This document shows, in pieces, positions 33,936 through 46,180 of a DNA stretch of 64,000 nt. Both the position numbers and the translations under genes were made by a program. The notes below the pieces were generated by a model, which was given only the letters and a program-made list of their open reading frames with translations, searched no databases and had not been told where the DNA came from. Positions within the stretch are counted from its first letter, which is position 1, and every line of letters starts with the position of its first letter. Origin of the DNA: Linyphia triangularis (taxonomy: Eukaryota; Arthropoda; Arachnida; Araneae; Linyphiidae); contig OZ021721.1 of the NCBI GenBank assembly GCA_963978545.1, forward strand, positions 99,435,918-99,499,917, given 5' to 3'.

Positions 33936-34612
33936 GGGTTACTACAAAAGAATCATTCGTTTTCAAAACCCGATTTATTCAAAAGTATTATACTGATAAA
34001 TATGATTGATATATGAAAATAACCACAAACTATTCAAGTTTTATGCTAACTCTGCAAATGTTCTATGTGTGTCCCCCTGGTCACACTTCCAGGCGGTAGT
34101 TCAAATATTCCACACATTTTGTAGCATGATCGCTTCAATGTTCATCAATGCATCACTGATCCGTTTCTTCAGCTTTTCTATCGTTTTTGGTAGTGGGGGT
34201 ACATAAACAATGTCCTTAATGTGTCCCCAATGGAAGAAGTCACACGGCGTTAAATCCGGTGACCTGGTAGGCTAGAGTAAGAAAGCGAGGACATTATCAC
34301 CAATACGGCCAATCCAGCGATGCCTCGTCTTATTGGTAAACAAAATCCGTGGAATCTTCGGATCGTTGCGAAAGCAACCATAATTGCAACATGATACGAT
34401 CATGCTACAAAATGTGTAGAATGAATTGTATTACCACCTGGGGGGGGGGACGTGTGTCGTGTGACCAGGGGGGCCACACATAGAACATTTGTAGAGTTAG
34501 CATAAAACTTGACAAGTTTGTTGTTATTTTCATGCATCAATCGTATTTGTAAGTGTAATACTTTTGAATAAATCAGGTTTTGAAAATGAATGATTATTTT
34601 GTAGTAACCCTG
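33936..34612 (-). mobile_element. Mariner-like element, internally deleted, 677 bp
   Basis: TA-flanked ends: GGGTTACTACAAAAGAATC on the left and, reverse-complemented, CAGGGTTACTACAAAATAATC on the right. Long inverted arms (about 150 bp) include TTTTATGCTAACTCT and AATGTTCTATGTGTG on both sides. The centre encodes a transposase remnant on the minus strand. The runs of 8 and 9 G near 34440 and the extra GGTCACAC words show local slippage. Confidence 0.85.
34120..34385 (-). pseudogene. Mariner-type transposase C-terminal remnant
   Basis: The minus-strand frame reads FTNKTRHRWIGRIGDN, then a stop, then RSPDLTPCDFFHWGHIKD, IVYVPPLPKTIEKLKKRIS and DALMNIEAIM. The WIGR..(G)D and SPDLTPxDFFxWG signatures are those of a common arthropod Tc1/mariner-superfamily transposase around its last catalytic acid. 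About 80 residues of a protein usually near 350 survive. The N-terminal DNA-binding part and the first catalytic acids are gone. Confidence 0.82.
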
Positions 34613-34614
34613 TA

Positions 34615-36483
<1,869 letters not shown>

Positions 36484-36682
36484 GGAGAACAGCTCCCGCC
36501 AGATAGTCTAGTTGATGACAGGTTAATAAAACTAGTTGATTTAGAATAGGGATGATGCATGCAGAAAGTTGGCTTCTATAGCCTACAAAATAGATGTCTT
36601 TACCCTGAAATCCCTCGTGGAAAATGGAGCTAGTCTTGTTTCCACTGCAACAGACAAGATGGCGGGAGCTATTCTTGTTATA
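36484..36682. mobile_element. Possible MITE with AGCTCCCGCC ends
   Basis: GAGAACAGCTCCCGCCAGAT near 36485 faces ATCTTGTCTG..GGCGGGAGCTATTCTTG, ending near 36680. The reverse complement of the right end reads CAAGAATAGCTCCCGCCATC. The arms are about 30 bp. No confident target duplication. Confidence 0.55.
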
Positions 36683-37229
36683 GACAGACAGTACTTATTT
36701 TGTGACAAATCAAAAATACTGTAATATCAAATTAGAAATTTAATCAAATCAACAATGATGTATAACAGTACCAAATTTAAAGGCTGGATAGGAAACGTCA
36801 GACCACAAGTTTCAGACCAGTTGTTGCATATTTTGGGACGTCATATTCACAATTTGATCGACTCTAAGTCTTCTTTACTACAGTCACTTTTAATGATTGT
36901 AATAATTAGAAACTAAAACGTGCTTAATTTATTAAACGATGACAAATTTATTCAGCTAATATTTCATCAATTTTACAAAAACATTAAGTACATAGGCTGC
37001 AACGAACACCATATATATCAAACAGTTATAATTTTATCTATTTCTATTTAAAAATCTTCATAAATTAAATTTTACTATTCAAACAAATGTCCAAAGATTC
37101 TATCAAGGGTTATTATTTTTGCAGCTGTTAATCCTTTTTAAAAACCCGTTTGGTATTGGTTTTCCCAAAAATTTGCCCTTTTCCAAAGTATTTCCAAAGT
37201 ATCCCAGAGGTTTCCTTCTTCAACAGACT
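36683..37229. other. AT-rich spacer, no feature seen
   Basis: No repeat ends or coding pattern recognised before the decayed gene begins. Confidence 0.45.
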
Positions 37230-38165
37230 TACAAATAAACTTTCAGAGTTTCGAACTGAAAAAAGACATTAAAAAGTTTAAAGTTTCAACTGTAACCTTC
37301 CTTTCATCTGTGGATAAATCTATGATAGTTAGAGATGATTATAAAGAAGTATTCGAGTTGACAGTAATCGTTTTGGGCAATATACCAGAGAAGATCAATT
37401 GAAGAGCAGTTTCATCAATTCATCGCACAGTAGATAGCTAAACTCCGATATATTTTTTAATCTTTTTGTTCAGAGATCAGCAAGAGATTTTCCGTACAAC
37501 TAATAAAAATAAGAAATGCAAATCTAGCGATTTGTGCAGTTTGGTGCTCTTTTGTATAATAAAACATGGATAGAAGCCCCGCTTACTTTTGAAAATTCTA
37601 GGTGACCAGCACTTGTGGAAAAACATTAAAAGTATAAGATTCAGGTAGTAGGTTATAAAATTGGAATTGCATCTAGAAACGTTTTGAAAAATCTCATATG
37701 TTATCTTTCGGATTGATTGTTTGGTTTGGCTATATTTTCCCACAGAATTAAAGCAAAAGAAAATTTAAAAAGTATTTTCAGGTATGAATAATTCAAAAGA
37801 TTCCAGAAATATAAGAGGGTACGAGATATTAAAAACGTTGTTGGATGTCAGTCTTGGCAATTTTAAGACAAAAAGAATTCTTGATATTCTATCAAGTTGA
37901 ATATTAGTGACTCTTTTGTATCCATTTCACCTGAAGAATGAGAGAATAATATCCCTTACACAAGTGGGAACTATGTTAAAGAACTTAAAGTGGTAAACAA
38001 TACTGATGAAAGAGATGTACAGCTAATACAAGAATTTAATAATTTACTTACACATCATAAGGATGATAAGCAGTTTCTATTACAATTTTTTTAAGCAAAC
38101 TGAAAGATTATACCTAGAGAGACAACCAAACAACCTATGCTTAAATGTATTTCAGAAAAGGAAAT
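37230..38165 (+). pseudogene. Decayed member of a multicopy arthropod gene family of unknown function
   Basis: Plus strand, read through several frame changes. An open stretch at about 37250-37400 gives DIKKFKVSTVTFLSSVDKS and then DDYKEVFELTVIVLGNIPEK. Later pieces are FLFRDQ, WIEAPLTFENSR (about 37570), ICYLSD..LFGLAIFS (about 37697) and, near 37965-38095, YVKELKVVNNTDERDVQLI plus QEFNNLLTHHKDDKQFLLQ. From memory these match, in order, an uncharacterised family found in many copies in arthropod and some other invertebrate genomes, with signatures like YKEVFELxxIxLG, KAWFxAP, NHLWYLSEELVxLAxF and VVNDTAERGVALIQEYN. Its function is unknown to me. Stops and frameshifts make this copy non-functional. 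The minus-strand frame at 37477-37743 is a shadow. Confidence 0.7.
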
Positions 38166-38512
38166 ATATATATGTATAAAGCTATATCTATATATTTAGT
38201 AAGCAAGAAGTAAATTTGTTACTGTCACTACTCCTAAACTGCTCAACAGATACTTACGATCAAGGTATTCTTTGAAGGAGTCTTTTAATTTCAATTAACT
38301 GTTCTTATTTGAGATTGAGTGTGACTTATTTAACATTTTTAATCATTATATAAATAAAAACTTTCTTTGAGAAAATTGCTTTCAATTATACTTATTGGCA
38401 AATACACTACAAATACCCAAAAACACACAAAATACGAAATTTTACTGCTCATTTAGCGTTATCTTTTAATTGAAGTAAGATTCTAAAATTTTGCTATATA
38501 TATATATATGTA
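38166..38512. other. AT-rich spacer
   Basis: AT-rich with a TATATATATATATATG run at about 38494-38509, just before F2 sequence begins. No gene. Confidence 0.5.
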
Positions 38513-38980
38513 TCATCCATTAGTTCTGAAACTTGGTAGATAGATTCGATGTCGATGATAATGCATTCTATCAAATTTTGGCACTGTAACAGTCACTAAA
38601 AGGTTGCTTTTACGGAATACTAATAAGCCAACTTGCTATCATCCAATCGCGGTAGAATAGCATTTAATTGATCACTAAAGAAACTCTTTCCTGTTGCCAA
38701 ATTTTTTTAATAAATAAATAATAAAATTGTTTTAATCAGAATAAACTAAAGATATTTGGATGTGGATATGAGTGCGACATTCATTTTTAATAAATAAATT
38801 TTAAGACTTAGTTTGCCGCTCATTTTGCTTATAGAAATGTTTTTAATCTTTAAAATTAGATGCAAACACAAAGCACACGCTGTTTACAGAATCGGCTCTA
38901 TGTTTTTGAATAGAAAAATTGGCGATGCATATAATGGATTTTTTAAAAAACTCTGATTTTATGGGTTATATTATTACACA
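38513..38980 (+). mobile_element. F2 repeat copy, one unit plus right segment
   Basis: Matches 20510-20980: ATTCTATCAAATTTTGGCAC, TTTTACGGAATACTAATAAG, CTATCATCCAATCGCGG, ATAGAAATGTTTTTAATC and TTAGATGCAAACACAAAGC. The left end of F2 is missing, replaced by the TA run. Confidence 0.7.
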
Positions 38981-39419
38981 GAGAAATACAGGAGCAAACA
39001 TACGGTTTGATTGAAAACCTCTTTCAGATAAATTTTCTGGTTTCACCTCAGTAAATCACTATTAATAAAACGCAGTTACAATAAATTTGCACCAATAAAA
39101 TGTCACATCAACCTCAAAGGATTGACTCTGAATGCATTGACTCCAAATATTCTATTCATTAAACACGACTTAATTGTTATTTACAGCCCCCTCAACTCCC
39201 TTCGATCAATTCCCAGATTCTCTTGGAATTCGGAAATGTATCTAGAATTGCTCTCACTCTGTGATCAGTGTCAATGCAGTAATACCTCGATTGCCATTGT
39301 CGAATTCGATTTCATTGGGTGTAACATTTACGGATAATTATCTTCAAATGGTTGCTTTCAACACATTTCAGTAAACGACCATCAAATGGACATAGATTCT
39401 GGTCTTCCGTGTGAAGCTT
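38981..39419. other. Unassigned DNA with a 71-codon frame
   Basis: A plus-strand frame at 39122-39337 is slightly less AT-rich than its flanks but is not recognised. It lies between two F2 blocks. Confidence 0.4.
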
Positions 39420-40655
39420 AGGCAATCCTTGTTATTTTTAAATCCTTTATATTTACCTCGATTTTGTACGTGTTTATGGCTGGCAAGTCTTCGAAAGGCA
39501 TATTAGCCCACTTTCCATCATCCATTCGAGCTGAAATTTGATAGAAATACTCATTGTCGATGAACATGTATTCTATCAAGTTTAGGGCAGCTATAAGGAA
39601 GCTTTTACACACGCTTCGATTGGCATTTGGAGAACTAATTAACCCACTTGCCATCATCCATTCTAGCTGAAATTTGATAGAAATACTCATTGATGATGAT
39701 GATGTATTCTATTAAATGTATGGCCGCTATAAGGCCGCTTCTACACACCCTTCAATTGGCATTTGGAGGACTAATTTAATTAACACACTTTCCGTCATCC
39801 ATTATAGCTTAAAATTGATAGAAATACTCATCGACTATGAGGATGTATTCTATCAAGTTTAGGGCAGCTATAAGAACGCTTTTACACACGCTTCGATTGG
39901 CATTTGGAGGACTAATTAACCCACTTGACATCATACATTCTAGCTGAAATTTGATAGAAATACTCATTGACGATGATTATGTATTCTATTAAATTTATGA
40001 CCGCTATAAGGCCGCTTCTACACACCCTTCGATTGGCATTTGGAGGACTAATTAACACACTTAACACACTTGCCGTCATCCATTCTAGCTGAAATTTGAT
40101 AGAAATACTCATTGACGATGATGATGTATTCTATCTAGTTTAGAGCCGCTATAAGGCCGCTTTTACACACGCTTCAATTGGCATTTGGAGGACTAATTAA
40201 TACACTTTCCGTCATCCATTCTAACTGAAACTTAATAGACATACTCATTATCAATACGGATGTACTCTATCTAATTTATGGCCGCTATAAAGCCGCTTCT
40301 ACACACCCTTCGATTGGCATTTGGTGGACAAATCAACACACTTGCTGTCATCCATTCTAGCTGAAATTTAATAGACCTACTCATTGTCGATGATGATGTA
40401 TTTTATCTAGTTTATGACCGATATGAGGCCGCTTTTACACACGCTTCAATTGGTATCTGGAGGACTAATTAACTCACTCGTGTGTAACTCGTCGTCGCGT
40501 CGGTGACAATGCATTTTACCACACTATAGGGGTAAAAAAGTAATTCCATGGTCCGGAATCATTGGTTTTCTTCGTGATGACCAACCACTATGAAAACTAG
40601 ATCTGAACTCAAATTGGCTAAAATAAGTTGCAATTGCACACACAAGTTGGCAATA
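39420..40655 (+). mobile_element. F2 repeat with expanded 136-bp array
   Basis: The left end, TTTTTAAATCCTTTATATTTACC, matches 20430. The array follows, then a right segment at 40480-40655 with TTGGTTTTCTTCGTGATGACC and CACTATGAAAACTAGATCTG matching 10060-10110. The same ends bound 1 to 2.5 units at the other loci, so the array grew inside the element. Confidence 0.72.
39440..40480. repeat. 136-bp tandem repeat, about 7.5 units
   Basis: The core TCCATTCTAGCTGAAATTTG starts near 39521, 39657, 39798, 39934, 40079, 40215 and 40351 (spacings 136, 141, 136, 145, 136, 136). Each unit also has ATAGAAATACTCATTG, GATGTATTCTATC, GGCCGCTATAAGGCCGCTT and GATTGGCATTTGGAGGAC. Alternate units pair better with each other (TTTTACACACGCTTC against TTCTACACACCCTTC), hinting at a 272-bp dimer. 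Minus-strand frames at 39418 and 39912 only translate the repeat. Confidence 0.92.
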
Positions 40656-40662
40656 TAAATAG

Positions 40663-40790
40663 AATATTTAAATTAAATATATACAATATTTATATTAAAT
40701 ATATACAAGATTTGTATTAAATATATGCAAGATTTATATTAAATATATACAAGATCTATATTAAATATATAAAAGATTTATGTTCAAAAC
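40663..40790. repeat. 22-bp AT-rich tandem repeat, about five units
   Basis: Variants of AAGATTTATATTAAATATATAC repeat head to tail from 40663 to about 40773. It sits near the 3' end of the F2 element, where other copies have a single TATTTATATTAAAAAC. Confidence 0.82.
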
Positions 40791-40985
40791 TTCGTTTTTA
40801 TGGGTTAATTTTCTACTAAAGCAAATAACTTGATGCCATATGATGTGCATGGTATATTTGTGGCAAATTTTGTGCTTGTAATCAGATTAAAATAACAAAC
40901 TTTTAATTAATATTTTACTTACGTTCTATTTTATTTTTCAATCGTATTATTGGGAACAAAATAACATATAAAAATTTAATAGGTT

Positions 40986-42665
40986 AACTTGTGGACTCTG
41001 GCGTAGCAAAGGTGTTTAAAATTGCTACATATTTTAAAAGTTCATCTGGGTCAGATACTGTATTTAATTGTTGGGAGATATAATGAAACTTAATTTGGAA
41101 AGTAGAGCTCAGACGACACGGCTCAGGTACATGGTTGGTCTGGTGATAAATAGTATTCCATACATCTACCTTAGACAATCCAAAGGAATTTAGTTAACAT
41201 TTAAGTTCAATTTAATCACAAATAATAAAAGGAATTGTTCGAAGCGGAAAATTATTAATTAAAACAGTAACACATTTATTTATTGTTGCTTAAAGTATGA
41301 TGGAAGAAGAGTAGATCATTGAGGGACCGAGTCTACTCATCCCCTACACAGTTTCCTCTCAGAGAGTACCAAAATATCCTCTACATAGAATCCCGTCTTT
41401 TAGAGTACCCTATACATAAACTGCCCTTTCAGAGAGTCCCCTCTTATAAATAACTTCTACGTAGATTACCATCTCATGGAGTCTTTACTCTACATAATAG
41501 AGTGTCTTCTCATAGAGTACCAAAATATTCTCTACCTAGAATCCCCTCTTTTAGAGTACCCTATACATAAACTACTCTTTCATTGAGTCTCCTCTTATAA
41601 AATAACTTCTACGTAGATTACCATCTCATGGAGTCTTTACTCTACATAGAGTCACCTCTCATAGAGTACCAAAATATTTCTTACATAGAGTCCCCTCTCA
41701 TAGAGAACCCTATACATAGATTACCTTCTCATAGAGTACCCTATACATAGAGTACCCTATACATAGATTACCCTCTCATAGAGTACCCTATACATAGATT
41801 ACCCTCTCATAGAGTACCCTATACATATATTACCCTCTCCTACAGTACCCTATACATAGATTACCCTCTCATAGAGTATTCTATACATACAGTCTCCTCT
41901 CCTAGAGTACCAAAGTATTTTTTACATAGAACACCCTCGTATAGACCGAGTACTCTATACATAAATTACCCTTACATAGTCCCCACTCTACATAAAGTCT
42001 CCTTTCTTAGAGTATGAAACTATTATCGACATAGAGTCTCCTCTGATAGAGAACCAAAATATTACTCGTAGATTATAAAAATATTATCTACATAGAGTTT
42101 CCTCTGAGAGAGAACCAAAATATTATCTACATAGTGTCCCCTCTGTTAGATTGCTTTATACCCTATACATAGATGACCCTCTCATAGAGTCTACATACAG
42201 TCCCCTCTCCTAAAGTACCAACATATTTTTTACATAGAATACCCTCTTATTGACTAAGTACTCTATACATAAATTACCCTTTCATAGTCCCCACTCTACA
42301 TAAAGTCTCTTCTCCTAGAGTATCAAAATATTATCTACATAGAGTCTCCTCTGGTAGAGAACCAAAATATTATCTACATAGAGTCCCCTCTGTTAGATTG
42401 CTTTATAACATATACATAAAATTACCCTCTCATAGAGTCTGCTCTCATAGAATACCAAAGTATTCTCTATATGAAGTCCTTTCTCAAATAATACCAAAAT
42501 AAAAAATAATTAACTTTGATTTTCAATCAAATAACACAATGTGCAATTGAAAGTAAACTATTCATCAAAATCAGAGGTCATAGCCTTTTAATTGGTGTAT
42601 CACATTTATAAAGTTTGATTTTGTATGAAAGAAAAAAGGGATCGTGTCACAAAAAAAAAATCCAG
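40986..42665 (+). mobile_element. F1 repeat copy with large internal minisatellite
   Basis: Left end ACTTGTGGACTCTGGCG, then AAAAGTTCATCTGGG, TTGGGAGATATAATGAAAC and GGAAAGTAGAGCTC; these match 2971-3270. Right end TTTGATTTTCAATCAAATAA, AAACTATTCATCA, AATCAGAGGTCATAGCC and AAAAAAGGGATCGTG. The minus-strand frame at 40984-41178 resembles the one at 2918-3184 (both contain a KFHY.SQ motif), the expected result of shared DNA. The minisatellite takes up about 1.15 kb. Confidence 0.68.
41335..42490. repeat. 31-bp CTCTCATAGAGTACC minisatellite (second locus)
   Basis: The most regular section, about 41700-41890, repeats AGAGTACCCTATACATAGAT then TACCCTCTCAT at 31-bp spacing. Elsewhere variants carry CCAAAATATT inserts. 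Longer blocks are duplicated: the CCCTCTTTTAGAGTACCC with CATAAACT.CCCTTTCA stretch occurs near 41390 and 41550, and TAAAGTCTCCTTTCTTAGAG near 41995 and 42303. Confidence 0.9.
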
Positions 42666-42679
42666 GAATAAAATAAAAG

Positions 42680-43415
42680 TAGTGGTAGAAGTGTGGGTAG
42701 ACGCGGGATGACGTACCTCGCCACTTTTCAAGAAAATAGTCATGTGTCCCCCCACTTCTAAAATCAATGAAATCCATTCCCCCACTTTTAAAAACACTTC
42801 ATCCGTCTAAAAACTAATTAAATATTTAACATTAACCTATGAATGTAGTGACACTGACAAAAAATGAGTGAAAGTTTTCAAGTGCAAAAAAAGGGGGGGA
42901 AATATGGTATATGTATATCATACTATTATAAAAATGTAGTATATTATTTTGTATGAAGATATAAGTATTTTTATTGACAAATACCGTTACATTTGTTTGC
43001 TTTCTAACTTCGATGGAACTACCTTTTTAGTAAAATTTCTATTCTTGTTTTGCTGTTTTTTCTAAAAAAACAAGTTATTTAAATAAAAAAAGTTTTAGAG
43101 TTCTTTATTAATTTAATTTCACGAAAGTATGCACATTTATAAGCACTATTCAAATCTAAATAAACAGTTATGTATATAACGTAGAATTATTACTTTACTT
43201 TATCTCTTACTTCCAAGAGAAAAAACTAAGTCGTAGAATTTTCATTAAAATAACAATTTTGGACCATTCATCATTGTTAGTGTAAGGAAGTATAAATTAT
43301 TTCCTTATTAATTAATGCTTTTATTATAAGTTACGAAATTATAAAATTTAGGGGGAGGGCACCAACTTTTCGGCATCCCCCCCCCCCCACTTTTTTTCTC
43401 TCACTTCTACCACTG
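42680..43415. mobile_element. hAT-type element with CAGTGGTAGAAGTG ends, 736 bp
   Basis: The left end TAGTGGTAGAAGTGTGGG and the reverse-complemented right end CAGTGGTAGAAGTGAGAG form terminal repeats of a known hAT style. Flanks AATAAAAG (42672-42679) and TATAGAAG (43416-43423) agree at 6 of 8 positions. A run of 13 C near 43377-43389 lies at the right, and GTCCCCCCACTTCTAAAATC occurs near the left. AT-rich core, no transposase. Confidence 0.65.
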
Positions 43416-44225
43416 TATAGAAGAAAGCTACATTTTTAATATGGACATACTGCAAGTCAAGTTTTTCATTGAAATCAGTTCTTTTAAGTTCTCTTGCGTG
43501 GAAATTCTACTTTTCTGTGTAAGGAAACAGAACTTCCCTGCTGATATAATATTAAGAGGACATGGGACACTGAAACTGCAAAAATATCACCGAAAATAAC
43601 ATTTTTGTTTTCATTCTCAACTGCTTTCATTTAGAGTTCAAATTTTTGAAATCCGATGATTTTAAGTGGTAAAATCTTTATTTTAACTAACTATTTTAAC
43701 GTATTGCAAACTTGTTTTGCAAAAGTTAAAAGTTCTCAGCTTCGCTTTTTTCTCATTTTATGAATGTTCGAAAAGCTCCTTGCGATTCATTTTTTGACAA
43801 ATCCATCTAATATTTAGTTGAAATAATTTGTAATGTACTATAAAGAGATACACACACATATATTTTTTTTTTTTTTTTTTTTATGTTGGAAACCTGAAAT
43901 ATGTGTATTTTTCAATTAAAAATCTCTAGCTCCAAGTTTGAAATTTTATTTCTGTTCAACTATAACATCTAAAGATATTAGCATGTGTGTAAATGTTTAT
44001 AATATATTGATAAACAGCTGCAGATTTGTCTTTCAAGTTCGTTAAAACATTTTGTCGCGAAGAGTATTTTGAAAAAGGTAAAATTTCGTATTATTTTAAC
44101 TCATTTTTCTCAATAATTTACTATCTATTTTATATTATCTGCTAAAATTTTGTTGTTGTCTTATAAGTCATATCTTCAATGCTTGTTCCAAATTTTATTT
44201 AATTCTAAACATAACTAAAGAATTT

Positions 44226-44861
44226 CTTTGGCGAGGTCAACTACGGAGACTTATGGATTCTATCCGATAGCCGAAGTTCCATTCAACACCTTAAAAACTG
44301 GGCCCTCGTGGGAGACAAAACCAGTCTATCCATAATACGCAAAGTCAAGAGCATATCCCGACTGCACAAAGTACACTTTCAGTGGATCCCGTCACATGTA
44401 GACATCCACGGAAATGAATTGGCTGACACTCTTGCTAAGGAGGGACTAGAACACCCTGTCCTCTCTACTCAAGAACTCACATATCAAGAGTTATACTCAA
44501 AGAAAATAGCTCAAAATAAAGCGAAATGGCATATACCTCCATCTCACTAATGGTATAAAGCCAAAAAGCCAGGACACTCCCTATCTCTTCCTTGTGATAG
44601 GCACACCAATACCCATCTGTCCCGACTTGCTAGTGGTCACCTTAAAGGCCTCACATATTCTGGGGGAAGCAAAAATTTTCCTCTTTGCCCTAAATGCCAA
44701 AAAGAACAGGCATCATCTCAGCACATTTTGGACTGCCTTGGACTGGACTGGGAGGACATTTATAACTGTCCACAACTAGTGTCAGACTTCATTAATGTCA
44801 ATGGCTTCACTGATATTGTCTGACTTCGTCAGACAAAAGGGAGAATAGAAACAACAACAAC
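44226..44861 (+). mobile_element. 5'-truncated non-LTR retrotransposon with 13-bp target duplication
   Basis: AACTAAAGAATTT flanks it exactly at 44213-44225 and 44862-44874. The inserted DNA ends in an ACAACAACAAC tail (about 44851-44861) after the ORF2 stop. A severe 5' truncation, a simple-repeat tail and a 13-bp duplication are the marks of target-primed reverse transcription. It sits inside the TTAA-flanked element, which gives relative ages. Confidence 0.9.
44231..44823 (+). pseudogene. Non-LTR ORF2 C-terminus: RNase H and zinc-knuckle tail
   Basis: The plus frame begins GDLWILSDSRSSIQHLKNW, where the Asp of SDSRS is an RNase H catalytic residue. It continues HFQWIPSHVDIHGNELADTLA, containing the conserved His and Asp. 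An in-frame TAA at 44548-44550 interrupts it. The same frame then resumes WYKAKKPGHS, RLASGHLKGLTYSGG and CPKCQKEQASSQHILDC (a CX2C...HX4C knuckle), and ends FINVNGFTDIV with a stop at 44821-44823. RNase H followed by a CCHC-type tail is typical of I/Jockey-group ORF2 proteins. Endonuclease and RT are missing through truncation. Only one stop has accumulated, so the insertion is fairly young. Confidence 0.87.
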
Positions 44862-45071
44862 AACTAAAGAATTTTGGAAAAAGTGTCCCATGTCCCTTTA
44901 AAATAATAACTATTGCATAGAGTATTAAAAAAGAAATACCAATTGTAGTAACCCAAAAGAAGTATTTGATCATAGGGTCATATTTCAATTAAAACAATAC
45001 ATGTTTAAATAAATAAGAAATAACACTGGTGTTCAACTGATTGTCAGAAACTAAATCCAAAGCTTTAAAAC

Positions 45072-45735
45072 TAGAGGTCGGCGATATATCGACACGACGA
45101 TATTTTTATCGATATTTTTTTTAAGTATCGATAGTAAAAATATAGATACAAGTTACCGATATATCGATATTTTCAAACATTTTTAGTTTTTTGATAATCG
45201 TTTTGTAGTTCCATGTGTTTTTTCGATTTTCTTTATTCCCTTTTCAGAAACTTCAAAACTAAAGTTTGGACTTGGCTTGGCTTAAAATGGCACCCTTACC
45301 AAAAAGAAAACATAATGTAATGAAAAGATAAGATCATTTATTAGTAGTCATTAACATAGCGCCGTTTCTGTTGCCAGCGTGTGCCTGAAATTTGCATCTA
45401 ATTTTAAATATTAAAAACATCTCTATCAGAAAAATATGCGATAAATTACTTTTCAAAATTTCCTCTTTGGAATGTATGCATTGACATCCGAATGTATTTT
45501 ATTTATTCTGATTGATAATATAATTTATTTATTAAAACAATTTTTATAATTCTTTTATTAAAACAATTTTGGCATGAATTCATGAAAAGTAGAAATTTAC
45601 TCCGAATAACTTCGTTTCTGGAAAAATTAAAAATCAAATTAAAAAATTAAAAAATCACGTATCGATGTATCGATATTTTATTCTCTGCAACGATATAGTA
45701 TCGATATTTATTTTGATCGATATTTCCGACCTCAA
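45072..45735. mobile_element. hAT-type MITE with TATCGATA-rich ends, 664 bp
   Basis: Perfect 8-bp target duplications TTTAAAAC lie at 45064-45071 and 45736-45743. The ends are TAGAGGTCGGCGATATATCG and, reverse-complemented, TTGAGGTCGGAAATATCGAT. Both subterminal regions are packed with CGATAT and TATCGATA words, probable transposase binding sites. An inverted F2 right segment (45355-45560) is nested in the middle. No transposase. Confidence 0.87.
45355..45560 (-). mobile_element. F2 right-segment fragment nested in hAT MITE
   Basis: The reverse complement has AAAACAATTTT... then TTATTAATCAGAAT, ATTCGGATGTCAATGCATAC, AGAGATGTTTTTAATATTTA and AATTAGATGCAAATTTC, matching 20720-20920 and 38720-38880. 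It is present only in the interior of this element. Confidence 0.65.
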
Positions 45736-45743
45736 TTTAAAAC

Positions 45744-46180
45744 CCTACAGTATATATAATAACATAAAAATATTAAGTCACTATTTTTTGAAGCTCTGGC
45801 ATCTTCAAACGATCTTTTCGGAGTTTCCTTTACAAGTGTGTAAAGAAATGAGACGTGACTTTTGCGAGCATCTTTTTCGAGCATTAAAGATAAGACACGC
45901 CTGAAGCTTAAAAGAATGTAAGCTTATAGAATGAGAGGCGGTCGAAAGTGTTTTTTACCTCATTGAACGTTATTCCGAATTTTTTATAGAATATAAAGAA
46001 ATATTAGTTTAAGAATACATTGACCTGCTTAGAAAAAAGGACGAAACTAATCAGAAATCTATTTTGAATACGTTGAACTAAAACTGACAGCTAAATGTGA
46101 TATAACTTTCAAAATAATGATAATTCTTTTTGTCTGGTAACCTACCACACTTGAACGAGGAAGGTAATCAGCGATTTTAT
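45744..46180. other. Unassigned DNA
   Basis: A 79-codon frame at 45665-45904 starts inside the hAT MITE and is therefore chimeric, not a gene. No other feature seen. Confidence 0.5.

Larger units (their letters stand above)
43556..44897. mobile_element. TTAA-flanked element (Kolobok-like ends) with nested insertion
   Basis: TTAA (43552-43555) then GAGGACATGGGACACT. The right end AGTGTCCCATGTCCCT is followed by TTAA (44898-44901). The AGGG start inside TTAA resembles Kolobok ends more than piggyBac ends, though this is a family-level inference. Without the nested non-LTR tail it is about 700 bp. No transposase. A T-run of about 22 lies near 43862-43883. Confidence 0.72.

Noticed and set aside
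39418..40112. Minus-strand frames in the 136-bp array as repeat proteins
   Set aside because: They translate the array. The period of 136 is not a multiple of three, so no frame is maintained from unit to unit.
45665..45904. 79-codon frame as a gene
   Set aside because: It starts within the right end of the hAT MITE and crosses the target duplication.
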